This document shows, one piece after another, positions 43,989 to 51,025 of a stretch of 64,000 bases of DNA. The DNA lies in the NCBI RefSeq assembly GCF_004765805.1, contig NZ_SBIU01000003.1, positions 496,001 through 560,000 on the forward strand, written 5' to 3'. The DNA comes from Halorussus halobius. Lineage in GTDB: Archaea > Halobacteriota > Halobacteria > Halobacteriales > Haladaptataceae. Within the stretch, counting starts at the first letter, position 1; every line of letters starts with the position of its first letter. The notes below the pieces were generated by a model. That model was given only the letters and a program-made list of their open reading frames with translations, was not told where the DNA came from and made no database searches. A program made the translations under genes and the position numbers.

Positions 43989-44632
43989 GCGAGGAGCCAC
44001 GCGCTCGGGGCGAATGAAGGTGTGGGATGGAACTCGGAGTAGTTTAGAGCCCCAGTTCGAACTCGGTCACGGGACCACACTGTTGGTTCTCGTTCCACGG
44101 TCGGCGCGGGCTGGCGTCACCGCGCTCGTGGCGCGATTGCTCGGCAGACGCGGGTGTCTGCCGGCGTTTGCGCAAGCGACGCGCGCGCAGGCTCGACGGA
44201 CGCGGATTGTCCGTCGGCGTCTCGCGGAACGACGTGAGGTAGGCTCGTGGGAGCGTGCCCCCCACGGCGCGGCCTCATGCCGCGCCCATCCGCGCGAGGG
44301 AGGCGAGCCCGTCGTCGGGAGCGAAGCGACCGACTGCTCGTCGGACCGCCGGTCCGACGGCGCGGAGAGCGCGGACATCCCGCTCAGCGACCGTCTCGTG
44401 GGCGGTGCCGGGCGCATCGCGCCGCGTTGGGCGAGCGACACTGCCGCGAGCCAGCGAACGAGAACTCGGCAGTCACAGCCCGCGTGGTTCGAAAATCGAA
44501 GAGTTTCGTCATCACGGGGGCGACGCGCTCGGACGACAGCCGCAGGCGAGCAGGACCGTCTGACAGCGGCGAGCGCGCCGAGGGCGTTCGAGGCTGTAGC
44601 TGTGATTCCAGCGGTGGAGAGTGAGACGCCGC
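43989..44632. other. 644-base stretch without a convincing gene
   Basis: Frames open here code for Arg/Pro/Ser-rich sequences typical of shadow frames in GC-rich DNA. I see a perfect 21-base palindrome at 44339-44359 (10-base arms, one-base centre) and a GC-rich segment (about 44250-44310) that shares the core CGCGCGAGGGAGG with 40838-40850. The stretch also includes the promoter region of the CinA-type gene. No tRNA or recognisable structured RNA was found by eye. Confidence 0.5.
44339..44359. repeat. 21-base perfect palindrome
   Basis: Arms CGTCGGACCG and CGGTCCGACG around a central C. It could be a protein operator or an RNA hairpin inside the gene-free stretch. Confidence 0.8.
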
Positions 44633-44938
44633 TCAGAGGCCGCCGGTCACTTCGTCGAGTCGGTCGACCACCTGCTGGAGGTCCGCGTCGTCCTCGACGG
44701 CGTCGCGCACGCGCTCGCGCCGCCGGACCTCGGCCGCGCTCGCGCCGTACGCCCGGACGTACTCGGCGCGCGAGTGCTCGTCGAACGCGTGCCGGATGGC
44801 GAAGTAGCCGTCGGGGACGACCGACCCACAGACCTTGCACTCCCGGCGCTTGTGGTCGGTCGTCTGGTGGACGATGGCCGCCTCCACGTCGTCGAACGTC
44901 TCGCTGCACTCGTCTATCCCGCACTCCCAGTCGCTCAT
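44633..44938 (-). CDS. C2H2-like zinc-finger protein (DUF7565-like)
   Basis: A 101-residue protein. An N-terminal finger M-S-D-W-E-C-G-I-D-E-C with H-Q-T-T-D-H forms a C2H2-type site. A second C-K-V-C-G-S-V-V-P-D-G-Y-F-A-I-R-H-A-F-D-E-H gives another C2H2 set. The combination matches haloarchaeal DUF7565 proteins. The end is helical and acidic. Probably a nucleic-acid or protein-binding adaptor; target unknown. Confidence 0.8.
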   Translation of the reverse strand: MSDWECGIDECSETFDDVEAAIVHQTTDHKRRECKVCGSVVPDGYFAIRHAFDEHSRAEYVRAYGASAAEVRRRERVRDAVEDDADLQQVVDRLDEVTGGL

Positions 44939-44997
44939 GAACGAGGGGTCGCAGGCCGAGAACAACAAGGTTTCGCCACGACCTTCTGCTGCGCTCC

Positions 44998-45018
44998 GGG
45001 CCGCGCGAAGCGCGGCCC
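44998..45018. repeat. GC-rich inverted repeat
   Basis: Arms GGGCCGCGC and GCGCGGCCC with a GAA loop, between the zinc-finger and HAD genes. Possibly an RNA hairpin; no T-run follows. Confidence 0.6.
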
Positions 45019-45218
45019 TCCGCTGGCAAAAGCTCGACCAAAACCCGTCGTCACCCCCTCCGGAGCGCCGGAGGCGCTCTGTCGAGGGTTCCTCGGGCCG
45101 CTCGCGCACTCGCGCCGACGCTCGTTCGCTCGCGAGACAGTTGCTAGCTCGTTCGTGGACTGGTCGGCCAGTCGCTTCGTGGCGTCGTCGGCCGGTCGGT
45201 TCACGGAACAGTCCGGCC

Positions 45219-45869
45219 TCAGTCGAAAAGCGTCGGCACCTCGGCGAGCGATTCGACGGTCGCGTCCACGCGGTCGCCGGTTCGCTCGGCGTCGTCCGCC
45301 GCGAGATAGACGCCGGTAAAGCCCGCGTCCTGTGCGGGCACCACGTCGCGCTCTACGTCGTCGGCGACGAAGACGTACTCGTCGGCCGGAATCGCGTCTT
45401 TCGCGGCGGCGAAGATTTCGGGGTCGGGCTTGCCGGCTCCGACCTCGCCCGAGACCACCACCGCGGCGAAATACGAGTCGAGGTCGTGGTGAGCCAGCTT
45501 TCGGCGCTGGACGGCGGCCGCGCCGTTGGTCAGCACGCCGAGCGCACAGTCCGGACGGTCGAGCGCGGCGAGCGCGTCCCGGACGCCGGGCCGTGGCTCG
45601 GTCGCGGAGACCTCGCGGTCGACGTACGCCTCCGCGAGCGTCTCGAAGTCGGCCACGAGGCCGAACTCCGCGCGGAGGTCGGCCATCGCGGCCCGATAGG
45701 GTTCGGGATGGCAGTCGTCGAGATGCTCGAACAGGTCCTCCCGGTAGCGCTCGTAGTAGTCGGGCCCGGAATCGACGCCGGCGTCCGACAGCGCCGCCTC
45801 GAAGAGGGCCTCGAAGTCCTCGGGGAGTTCGAGCAACGTCCCGTCGAGGTCGAAGAACACGGCTCGCAT
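45219..45869 (-). CDS. HAD superfamily hydrolase
   Basis: A 216-residue phosphatase-like enzyme: nucleophile motif F-F-D-L-D-G-T-L (Asp7, Asp9), motif II L-T-N-G, motif III Lys in G-A-G-K-P-D-P-E-I-F and motif IV V-A-D-D-V-E-R-D. The cap domain is helical (subfamily I, phosphoglycolate phosphatase-like). Start ATG 45869. It is 88 bases from the acyl-CoA dehydrogenase stop on the same strand. The upstream non-coding 280 bases (44939-45218) hold only GC-rich hairpins. Confidence 0.88.
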   Translation of the reverse strand: MRAVFFDLDGTLLELPEDFEALFEAALSDAGVDSGPDYYERYREDLFEHLDDCHPEPYRAAMADLRAEFGLVADFETLAEAYVDREVSATEPRPGVRDALAALDRPDCALGVLTNGAAAVQRRKLAHHDLDSYFAAVVVSGEVGAGKPDPEIFAAAKDAIPADEYVFVADDVERDVVPAQDAGFTGVYLAADDAERTGDRVDATVESLAEVPTLFD

Positions 45870-45956
45870 GGACCGTCGTTCACACCCCGGCGGGAAAAGA
45901 GTCCGGTCGCCCGGCAGTTCCGGCGCGACGGCCGGGGACACGGACCACCGGCCCCC

Positions 45957-47111
45957 TCACCACTGCCGATAGACGAGGTTGCGCTGAATCTCGTTCGCGC
46001 CCTCGTAGACCACCGGAACGCGGACGTCCCGGTACACCCGGGCGATGCGGCGGTCGGTCAGAATCGAGCGCCCGCCGTGGAACTGCATCCCCTGCTCGGC
46101 GCAGTCGGTGGCGGTCTCGGTTGCCTTCGTCTTGGCCATCGCGGCCCACAGGCCGGCGTCGTCGCCGTCACGGACCTTCTCGGCGGCCCGGTAGGTCAGC
46201 GCGCGGGCGGCCTCGAACTCCAGTCGCATGTCGGCGAGGCCGTGCTGGACCGCCTGAAAGTCGGCGACGGTCCGGCCGAACTCCTCGCGGCCGTGGACGA
46301 ACTCCCACGCCTCCTCGATGGCGGCCGCCGCGAGGCCGAGGCCGTGGCCCGCGACGACCACGCGGCCGAAGTTGAAGAACTCCGCGAGCAGCATGAACCC
46401 CGCGCCCTCGTAGCCCACGAGGTTCTCGGCGGGAATCCGGCAGTCGTCGAAGACGACGTGGGCCTGCTTGCTCGCGCGCATCCCCATCTTCTCGGGGATG
46501 TGTTCGGCCTCGTACCCCTCGGCGTCGGTCGGGACGATGAACAGCGAGTGGTTGCCGTAGCGGTTGTCCGGGTCGTCGCCGGTCCGGGCGTAGACGGTGA
46601 GCCAGTCGCCCTCGACGCCGTTTCCGATCCAGTACTTCTCGCCGTTCAGCACCCACTCGTCGGCCTCGTCGTCCTTCTCGGCGGTGGTCTCCATCCCGGT
46701 CAGGTCGCTCCCGGTGTCCGGTTCCGAGACCGCGAGGCCGGTGACGGCGTCGCCCTCGGCGACCGGGCGGAGGTACTCCTCGCGCTGTTCGTCGGTGCCG
46801 TACTCCTCGACTAGCTCCGCGCCGAAGCTGGCCAACTGGAGCGTGAGGGCGATGCCGGCGTCCGCGCGGAACCACTCCTCGGCCACCGCGAGCATCTGGA
46901 CGACGTCGAACCCCTTGCCGCCCCACTCCTCGCCGATGTCCTGAGCGACGAGGCCGGCGTCCTGTCCGGCCTCCAGTATCTCCCACGGGTACTCGCCCGC
47001 GCGGAAGCACTCCTCGGCGTTGGGCGCGATGTGTTCGTCGGCGAACGCTCGGGCCTCGCGTTTGACCTCGCGGGCGTACTCGGGGACGAGGTCGTCTGCA
47101 AGCAGTTCCAT
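45957..47111 (-). CDS. Acyl-CoA dehydrogenase
   Basis: A 384-residue FAD enzyme that oxidises acyl-CoA to enoyl-CoA. N-terminal helical domain, middle domain with L-A-V-S-E-P-D-T-G-S-D and the K-Y-W-I-G-N-G loop, C-terminal domain with Q-F-H-G-G-R-S-I-L, and the catalytic-base region V-Y-E-G-A-N-E-I-Q-R-N-L. Full family length. It lies downstream of the M24 peptidase gene on the same strand (99 bases), but they need not be linked. The chain-length preference is not predictable. Confidence 0.93.
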   Translation of the reverse strand: MELLADDLVPEYAREVKREARAFADEHIAPNAEECFRAGEYPWEILEAGQDAGLVAQDIGEEWGGKGFDVVQMLAVAEEWFRADAGIALTLQLASFGAELVEEYGTDEQREEYLRPVAEGDAVTGLAVSEPDTGSDLTGMETTAEKDDEADEWVLNGEKYWIGNGVEGDWLTVYARTGDDPDNRYGNHSLFIVPTDAEGYEAEHIPEKMGMRASKQAHVVFDDCRIPAENLVGYEGAGFMLLAEFFNFGRVVVAGHGLGLAAAAIEEAWEFVHGREEFGRTVADFQAVQHGLADMRLEFEAARALTYRAAEKVRDGDDAGLWAAMAKTKATETATDCAEQGMQFHGGRSILTDRRIARVYRDVRVPVVYEGANEIQRNLVYRQW

Positions 47112-47210
47112 ACTGCCGACGAGGGGCTACAGGAGGATATAATCCGGGGGCACGGTCCGAGAGCCCGGCGGCTTTTCCGGGCGGCCCGCCGGACCGATTC
47201 GACGACCGCG

Positions 47211-48485
47211 TCAGTGGTCGATGGTCGTTATCTCCTCGACCGGCCACTGGCTCAGAATCTCGACGCCGTTCTCGCGGACGACCACCATCTCCTCGACCCG
47301 AACGCCCTGCCGGTCGGCGGGCCGCATGGTCTCGACCGCCATCGTCATCCCCTCCTCGATTTCGATGGGATGGTCGGGCGAGATGCCCCGCCAGATGAGC
47401 GGCACCTCGTAGAGTTGCAGGCCCAGCCCGTGGGCCCAGTGGTTGGTGGTCATCTCCCAGAACTCGTCGGCGTCGTACCAGTCCATGTGCTCGCCCTCCT
47501 CGTCGGGGAAGCCCCGACAGATTTCGTCGGTGGTCGCGCCCGGCTCGATTCGTTCGAGCACGTCGTAGAGGTCGTCGCGGGCCTTCTCGTAGGCCTCCTT
47601 CTGGGCCTGCGTCGGCTCGCCCACGCTGAAGGTGCGGTAGTAACACGACCGGTAGCCCATGAAGCCGATGTTGTAGAAGTCGGCGTACACCAGGTCGCCC
47701 GGCCGAATCACGCGGTCGGTGGTGTTGGCCTGATGCTTGGGCCACGTGTTGGGCCCCGAGGTGACGTAGCCGCCCTGGACCATCGCGCCGAGCCGCCAGA
47801 GTTCCTTGGTGGCCTCGCCCCACACCTCCGACTCGCGCATGCCGGGCTTTGCGGTCTCGGTGATGCGCTGGAAGCCGGCCTCACACAGCGCCGCGACCAT
47901 CCGCAGACACTCTATCTCGTCGCGGGTCTTTATCTTCCGAGCGTCCTCCATCGCCTGGGCGCACTCGCCGGCCCGGACGTCGACGCCCCGCTCCTCGAAC
48001 TTCGAGACGAGGGCCTGATTGCCCACGTCGATGCCCATCGGTTCCTTGTCCACGCCGTACTCGTCCATCGCGGAGACGACCAAATCGGCCATCTTGCCCT
48101 TGAGCCAGTCGCGCGCGGAGTCCCGGCCCGACGCTCGCGGGACGTTGCCGAGGCCGGGCGCGGCGTACCGGACGTCGTCGAGCCACGGGCAGTTGAACCG
48201 CTGGTTGCTCGCGTGGTCGGCGGTGTCCCAGTGGACCACGTCGCCGTCCTCGGTGACCAGCGTGTAGTGGTCGGCCCCGCTCCCGCCGGTCATGGCGAGG
48301 CCGGTGACGTACCTGACGTTGGGGTCGTTGATGAGGAGCATGCTTCCGAGCCCCTGCTCGCGCATCTGCTCGACCGCCCGCTCCTTGCGCTCGCGGCGCA
48401 TCCGCTGGAAGTCGATTCGCTCCTCCCAATCGACGCCCATCGTTCCGCGCGTTCCTTCCATGAAGTCGCGCCGATAGAAACTCAT
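47211..48485 (-). CDS. M24 family metallopeptidase-like protein (Xaa-Pro dipeptidase/ectoine hydrolase-like)
   Basis: A 424-residue pita-bread fold protein. An N-terminal creatinase-like domain is followed by the M24 domain. Of the five usual metal ligands four are kept: Asp269 (V-Y-A-D-F-Y-N), His352 (A-H-G-L-G-L), Glu385 (A-V-E-T-M) and Glu398 (R-V-E-E-M). The second Asp, expected in G-Y-x-S-D, is Cys281 (G-Y-R-S-C-Y-Y-R-T). Some M24 members such as creatinase and ectoine hydrolase DoeA act without the full metal site, so amidohydrolase activity on a small osmolyte is an alternative to peptidase. I use ATG 48485. Divergent from the M50 gene. Confidence 0.85.
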   Translation of the reverse strand: MSFYRRDFMEGTRGTMGVDWEERIDFQRMRRERKERAVEQMREQGLGSMLLINDPNVRYVTGLAMTGGSGADHYTLVTEDGDVVHWDTADHASNQRFNCPWLDDVRYAAPGLGNVPRASGRDSARDWLKGKMADLVVSAMDEYGVDKEPMGIDVGNQALVSKFEERGVDVRAGECAQAMEDARKIKTRDEIECLRMVAALCEAGFQRITETAKPGMRESEVWGEATKELWRLGAMVQGGYVTSGPNTWPKHQANTTDRVIRPGDLVYADFYNIGFMGYRSCYYRTFSVGEPTQAQKEAYEKARDDLYDVLERIEPGATTDEICRGFPDEEGEHMDWYDADEFWEMTTNHWAHGLGLQLYEVPLIWRGISPDHPIEIEEGMTMAVETMRPADRQGVRVEEMVVVRENGVEILSQWPVEEITTIDH

Positions 48486-48592
48486 GTGCAACGCTTCTCC
48501 GAGCGCGATAATGAAAGTAGGTGACTCGCCGCGACGGGACTGTGGCCGGTTTCGCTCCGGACGAGCCAACCCAAGATATTAAACGTATTGCG

Positions 48593-48604
48593 AGGATATT
48601 GAAT
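48593..48604 (+). promoter_or_regulatory. Promoter of the M50 protease gene
   Basis: An AT-rich element GATATTGAATTA, 20-31 bases before ATG 48624. It lies within the 138-base divergent region shared with the M24 gene, which has a second AT-rich patch near 48573-48587. Confidence 0.45.
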
Positions 48605-48623
48605 TAAGAACGGTATCTGGATT

Positions 48624-49673
48624 ATGCTCTCGGTCACGGAACGAACGCCGCTCGAAACGGAGGTGGAGGAGGCCGACACCCGGTTCGGGTTCACGTGGGT
48701 CTGCGTCGACGGGAAGTACCGGATTCGCTCGCCCGACGACCAGTTCAAGGAGGTCCCGAAAGTGGTGGTCGACACCCTGAGACAGCAGGCGTCCGAGACG
48801 CCGATCCAACAACTCATCGACGAGACGTCCGAGCGAGACGCCGACGCGGCGGACGTCCTCCGGGAGATGTACGAGGGCGACTTCATCCGGGAGGGCGCGC
48901 CGGTCGAGCGAGTGGCGTCGCCCGAGGACATCCGGCTCTGGCACCGGGTGCTGGCCGTCGGGATGCTGTTGTGCGTCAACGCCGTGTTGTGGGTCACCAC
49001 CCTGTCGAGCCTCGCCCAACCGTTTCTCGACCGGCCGTTCGGCTACCTCTTCGACGCCGTGCCGCTCCTGATTCCGTTGATACCGCTCTCGGTGGTGGTA
49101 CACGAACTGGGCCACTACCACACCGCCCGGAAACAGGGGTTGGACCCGTCGTTCGGTGCCTCGGTCATCAACGGCGTCGTCCCGGCGGTCGTGACGAAGA
49201 CCCACGGCGGGTGGTCGCTCCCGCGAAATCGCCGGATGTGGAACACGTTGGCCGGGCCGGCGTACGGTCTCGTCTGGACGCTCGTCGTGTTCGGCGTCTA
49301 CTACGCGCTCTTCCCGCATCCGGGCGTCGCGGTCGCGGGCATCCTCTGTTTCAACCTCCAGTTCATGGCTCTCAACCCGCTCTTCCACGGCGACGGCTAC
49401 CTGCTACTGACCGACTTTCTGGACGAGCAGAACGTCCGAACGCGCGGGATACGCCACCTCAAGCAGCGCCGTCCCACGTGGCTGGCGGCGTACGCCGCCG
49501 CCTCGTACGGGTTCGTCGTCGTCGGACTGCTCGTGGACCTCGTCCTCGGGTATCTGGTCGGCAAGTGGGCGGGGTCGGCGCTCGTACTGGCCGCGTCCGG
49601 CGCTATCTACGCCGATTCGCGCTACGACGTCGTCGACCGACTGCGGGCGACCGTCTCGCCGTTCGGCGGCTGA
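48624..49673 (+). CDS. M50-type intramembrane zinc metalloprotease with PqqD/RRE-like N-terminal domain
   Basis: A 349-residue membrane protease. Residues 1-95 look like a small winged-helix domain of the PqqD/RiPP-recognition type (V-D-G-K-Y-R-I-R-S-P, V-P-K-V-V-V-D-T-L-R, helices 60-90). About six membrane helices follow. The zinc motif H160-E-L-G-H164 lies in the second helix, and N251-P-L-F-H-G-D257-G is the classic second M50 motif. Similar stand-alone M50 proteins occur in RiPP clusters (for example YydH of the epipeptide locus). The short peptide gene 101 bases downstream and the two ATP-grasp genes beyond it support a peptide-maturation role. The N-terminal call is by eye and moderately sure; the protease call is strong. 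Confidence 0.88.
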   Translation: MLSVTERTPLETEVEEADTRFGFTWVCVDGKYRIRSPDDQFKEVPKVVVDTLRQQASETPIQQLIDETSERDADAADVLREMYEGDFIREGAPVERVASPEDIRLWHRVLAVGMLLCVNAVLWVTTLSSLAQPFLDRPFGYLFDAVPLLIPLIPLSVVVHELGHYHTARKQGLDPSFGASVINGVVPAVVTKTHGGWSLPRNRRMWNTLAGPAYGLVWTLVVFGVYYALFPHPGVAVAGILCFNLQFMALNPLFHGDGYLLLTDFLDEQNVRTRGIRHLKQRRPTWLAAYAAASYGFVVVGLLVDLVLGYLVGKWAGSALVLAASGAIYADSRYDVVDRLRATVSPFGG

Positions 49674-49736
49674 ACGGACCGACAACCCCGTTCGCTCGCC
49701 GACGCCATACGGGAAAGTTTTCTAGGAATAAACAAA

Positions 49737-49754
49737 ACTTTTAATACTATATAG
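49737..49754 (+). promoter_or_regulatory. Strong AT-rich promoter of the peptide gene
   Basis: Two overlapping TATA-like elements, TTTTAATA (29-36 bases before the ATG) and TATATAG (21-27 before), in a 60-base tract that is far more AT-rich than the rest of the window. It suggests strong or regulated expression of the 31-residue peptide separate from the protease gene. Confidence 0.65.
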
Positions 49755-49774
49755 TCGTAATTAATGGGCGTAGC

Positions 49775-49870
49775 ATGAACGAAACGTTCATCGAAGCTCT
49801 GAACGAGGAAGAGACGCTCGAAGACCGCGAACAGACCCAGCACACCAGCGCGCCCCACGACGACAAGTAA
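49775..49870 (+). CDS. 31-residue acidic peptide, candidate RiPP precursor
   Basis: ATG 49775 to TAA 49870. The peptide starts M-N-E-T-F-I-E-A-L-N-E-E-E-T-L-E and ends T-Q-H-T-S-A-P-H-D-D-K. The first 16 residues form a likely amphipathic helix (leader-like). The last 11 are polar, with Thr/Ser (21, 24, 25), Asp29, Asp30 and Lys31, the residue types that graspetide ligases join through ester or amide side-chain bonds. There are no Cys, so lanthipeptide or sactipeptide chemistry is excluded. It has its own strong promoter and no upstream in-frame start, and a T-run follows at 49929. The role as precursor is inferred from the M50 protease on one side and two ATP-grasp genes on the other. Confidence 0.65.
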   Translation: MNETFIEALNEEETLEDREQTQHTSAPHDDK

Positions 49871-49928
49871 CCGCGCGGTTCCGGGCGCGACGGCGGGGTC
49901 GTCGACGGGCCCCGTACGTCGTGCCGAC

Positions 49929-49933
49929 TTTTT
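49929..49933 (+). terminator. T-run after the peptide gene
   Basis: TTTTT about 60 bases beyond the peptide stop, in an otherwise GC-rich gap; a plausible archaeal terminator. Confidence 0.3.
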
Positions 49934-50013
49934 GCGAGACTGCTTGGCGACGTGAGTTACGTCCATCAGCCGATAGCTCGCTCGCGTCCGGATGAGTACG
50001 TCGACCCGGCCAC

Positions 50014-50940
50014 TCAGTCCACGAGCGCGTCGGCCAGAACGCCCGCGACGTCCGTGGCCCCGTGGAGGTCGTGGAACGCGAACCGGGGACCGGGGTTGGC
50101 TTCGAGGAGCGCGTGGTCGTCGTCCGCGACCCGGAGGTCCGCGGCCCCGAACCGAATCGGCGCGGCGTCCGCAGCGCGTTCGACGTCGCGCCGAACCTCG
50201 TCCCGGAGGTCGACCGACTCGGCGTCGTCGGTTCGGACGTCGGTCTTGTACGTCCACTCGTCGACGACGTAGCGACTCGCCCCGACGACCTCGCCGTCGA
50301 GGAAGAACGCCCGCACGTCGTCGCCCGGCACGTACTCCTGAAACTGGACCGGGGCGTTCGACAGCCGGTCGAACGGCGCGTCTTCGACGTCGCTTTCGGA
50401 CAGCCGACCGGGCCTTTCGCCCTCGGTGAGGGCCTTGTAGACGACCTCGCCGTGGTCGGCGACGAACTCCCGAGCGCGGTCCGGGTCGGTGGTGAACAGG
50501 GTGTCCGGGACCGAGACTCCCGCCTCCGCGAACTGCTCCAGTTGGAGCGGCATGTAGGTGTCGTAGTACTGGGTTCCCGGCGGGTAGAACACCGTCGCCC
50601 CGTGGCGCTCGAACAGTCCGAGCAGCGAACGGAAGACGCCACGCCACTGGTCGACTTTCGTGAACAGGTTCGCCGCCCCTTCGGTCTCGAAGTCGTCCGC
50701 GAACCGGGTCAGTACGGGGTGGAAGATTTGATGGACCCACGGGAAGACGGCGGTTACGTCCTCGACGTCGAACTCCCGGTCGACGATGACAGTTTCCGCG
50801 CCCACGTCGTAAGTCACCGGACTATCGCTCGGCCAGTCGGTCATGTCCCACGCGACGGGGTCGCCGCCACGGTCCTCGATGGCGTCCGAGAGCAGTTCGA
50901 ACTCCTCGTAGTCGGTCTGTCCGACGAGTACGATGGTCAT
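50014..50940 (-). CDS. ATP-grasp ligase 1, MvdC/MvdD- or RimK-like
   Basis: A 308-residue soluble ligase. An N-terminal pre-ATP-grasp domain (1-120, beginning M-T-I-V-L-V-G-Q-T-D) is followed by the ATP-grasp fold: Lys169 in V-V-Y-K-A-L, Q-E-Y-V-P-G-D-D-V-R (201-210, Glu202), Asp268 in A-A-D-L-R, and Glu280/Asn282 in L-L-E-A-N-P-G, the Mg-ATP ligands. Size and order match graspetide synthetases such as MvdC/MvdD, which make side-chain ester or amide crosslinks in a peptide. I see no long glycine-rich loop after Lys169 (A-L-T-E-G-E-R). Start ATG 50940, with a TTTTTTAC box 25-32 bases upstream. It is convergent with the peptide gene and paralogous to the gene at 51026. Confidence 0.85.
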   Translation of the reverse strand: MTIVLVGQTDYEEFELLSDAIEDRGGDPVAWDMTDWPSDSPVTYDVGAETVIVDREFDVEDVTAVFPWVHQIFHPVLTRFADDFETEGAANLFTKVDQWRGVFRSLLGLFERHGATVFYPPGTQYYDTYMPLQLEQFAEAGVSVPDTLFTTDPDRAREFVADHGEVVYKALTEGERPGRLSESDVEDAPFDRLSNAPVQFQEYVPGDDVRAFFLDGEVVGASRYVVDEWTYKTDVRTDDAESVDLRDEVRRDVERAADAAPIRFGAADLRVADDDHALLEANPGPRFAFHDLHGATDVAGVLADALVD

Positions 50941-50964
50941 CGGTTCGTTCGACGCGACCCTCGG

Positions 50965-50972
50965 GTAAAAAA
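50965..50972 (-). promoter_or_regulatory. TATA-like box of ATP-grasp gene 1
   Basis: TTTTTTAC, 25-32 bases before ATG 50940. A separate promoter for this gene, although the ATP-grasp 2 gene lies only 85 bases upstream. Confidence 0.55.
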
Positions 50973-51025
50973 CGTTCACACGGAGAGTGGAGTAAACGGG
51001 AGCGCCGTCCGGCGGACGACTCCGA

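Noticed and set aside
44067-45041. 324-codon minus-strand frame across the gene-free stretch
   Set aside because: Arg-rich, no motif, and it overlaps the zinc-finger gene in a different frame.
49622-50740. Minus-strand frame covering the 31-residue peptide gene, with a possible small basic protein starting near 49968
   Set aside because: No promoter at that start, composition unlike haloarchaeal proteins, and it overlaps the ATP-grasp gene out of frame. The + strand peptide has a clear promoter.
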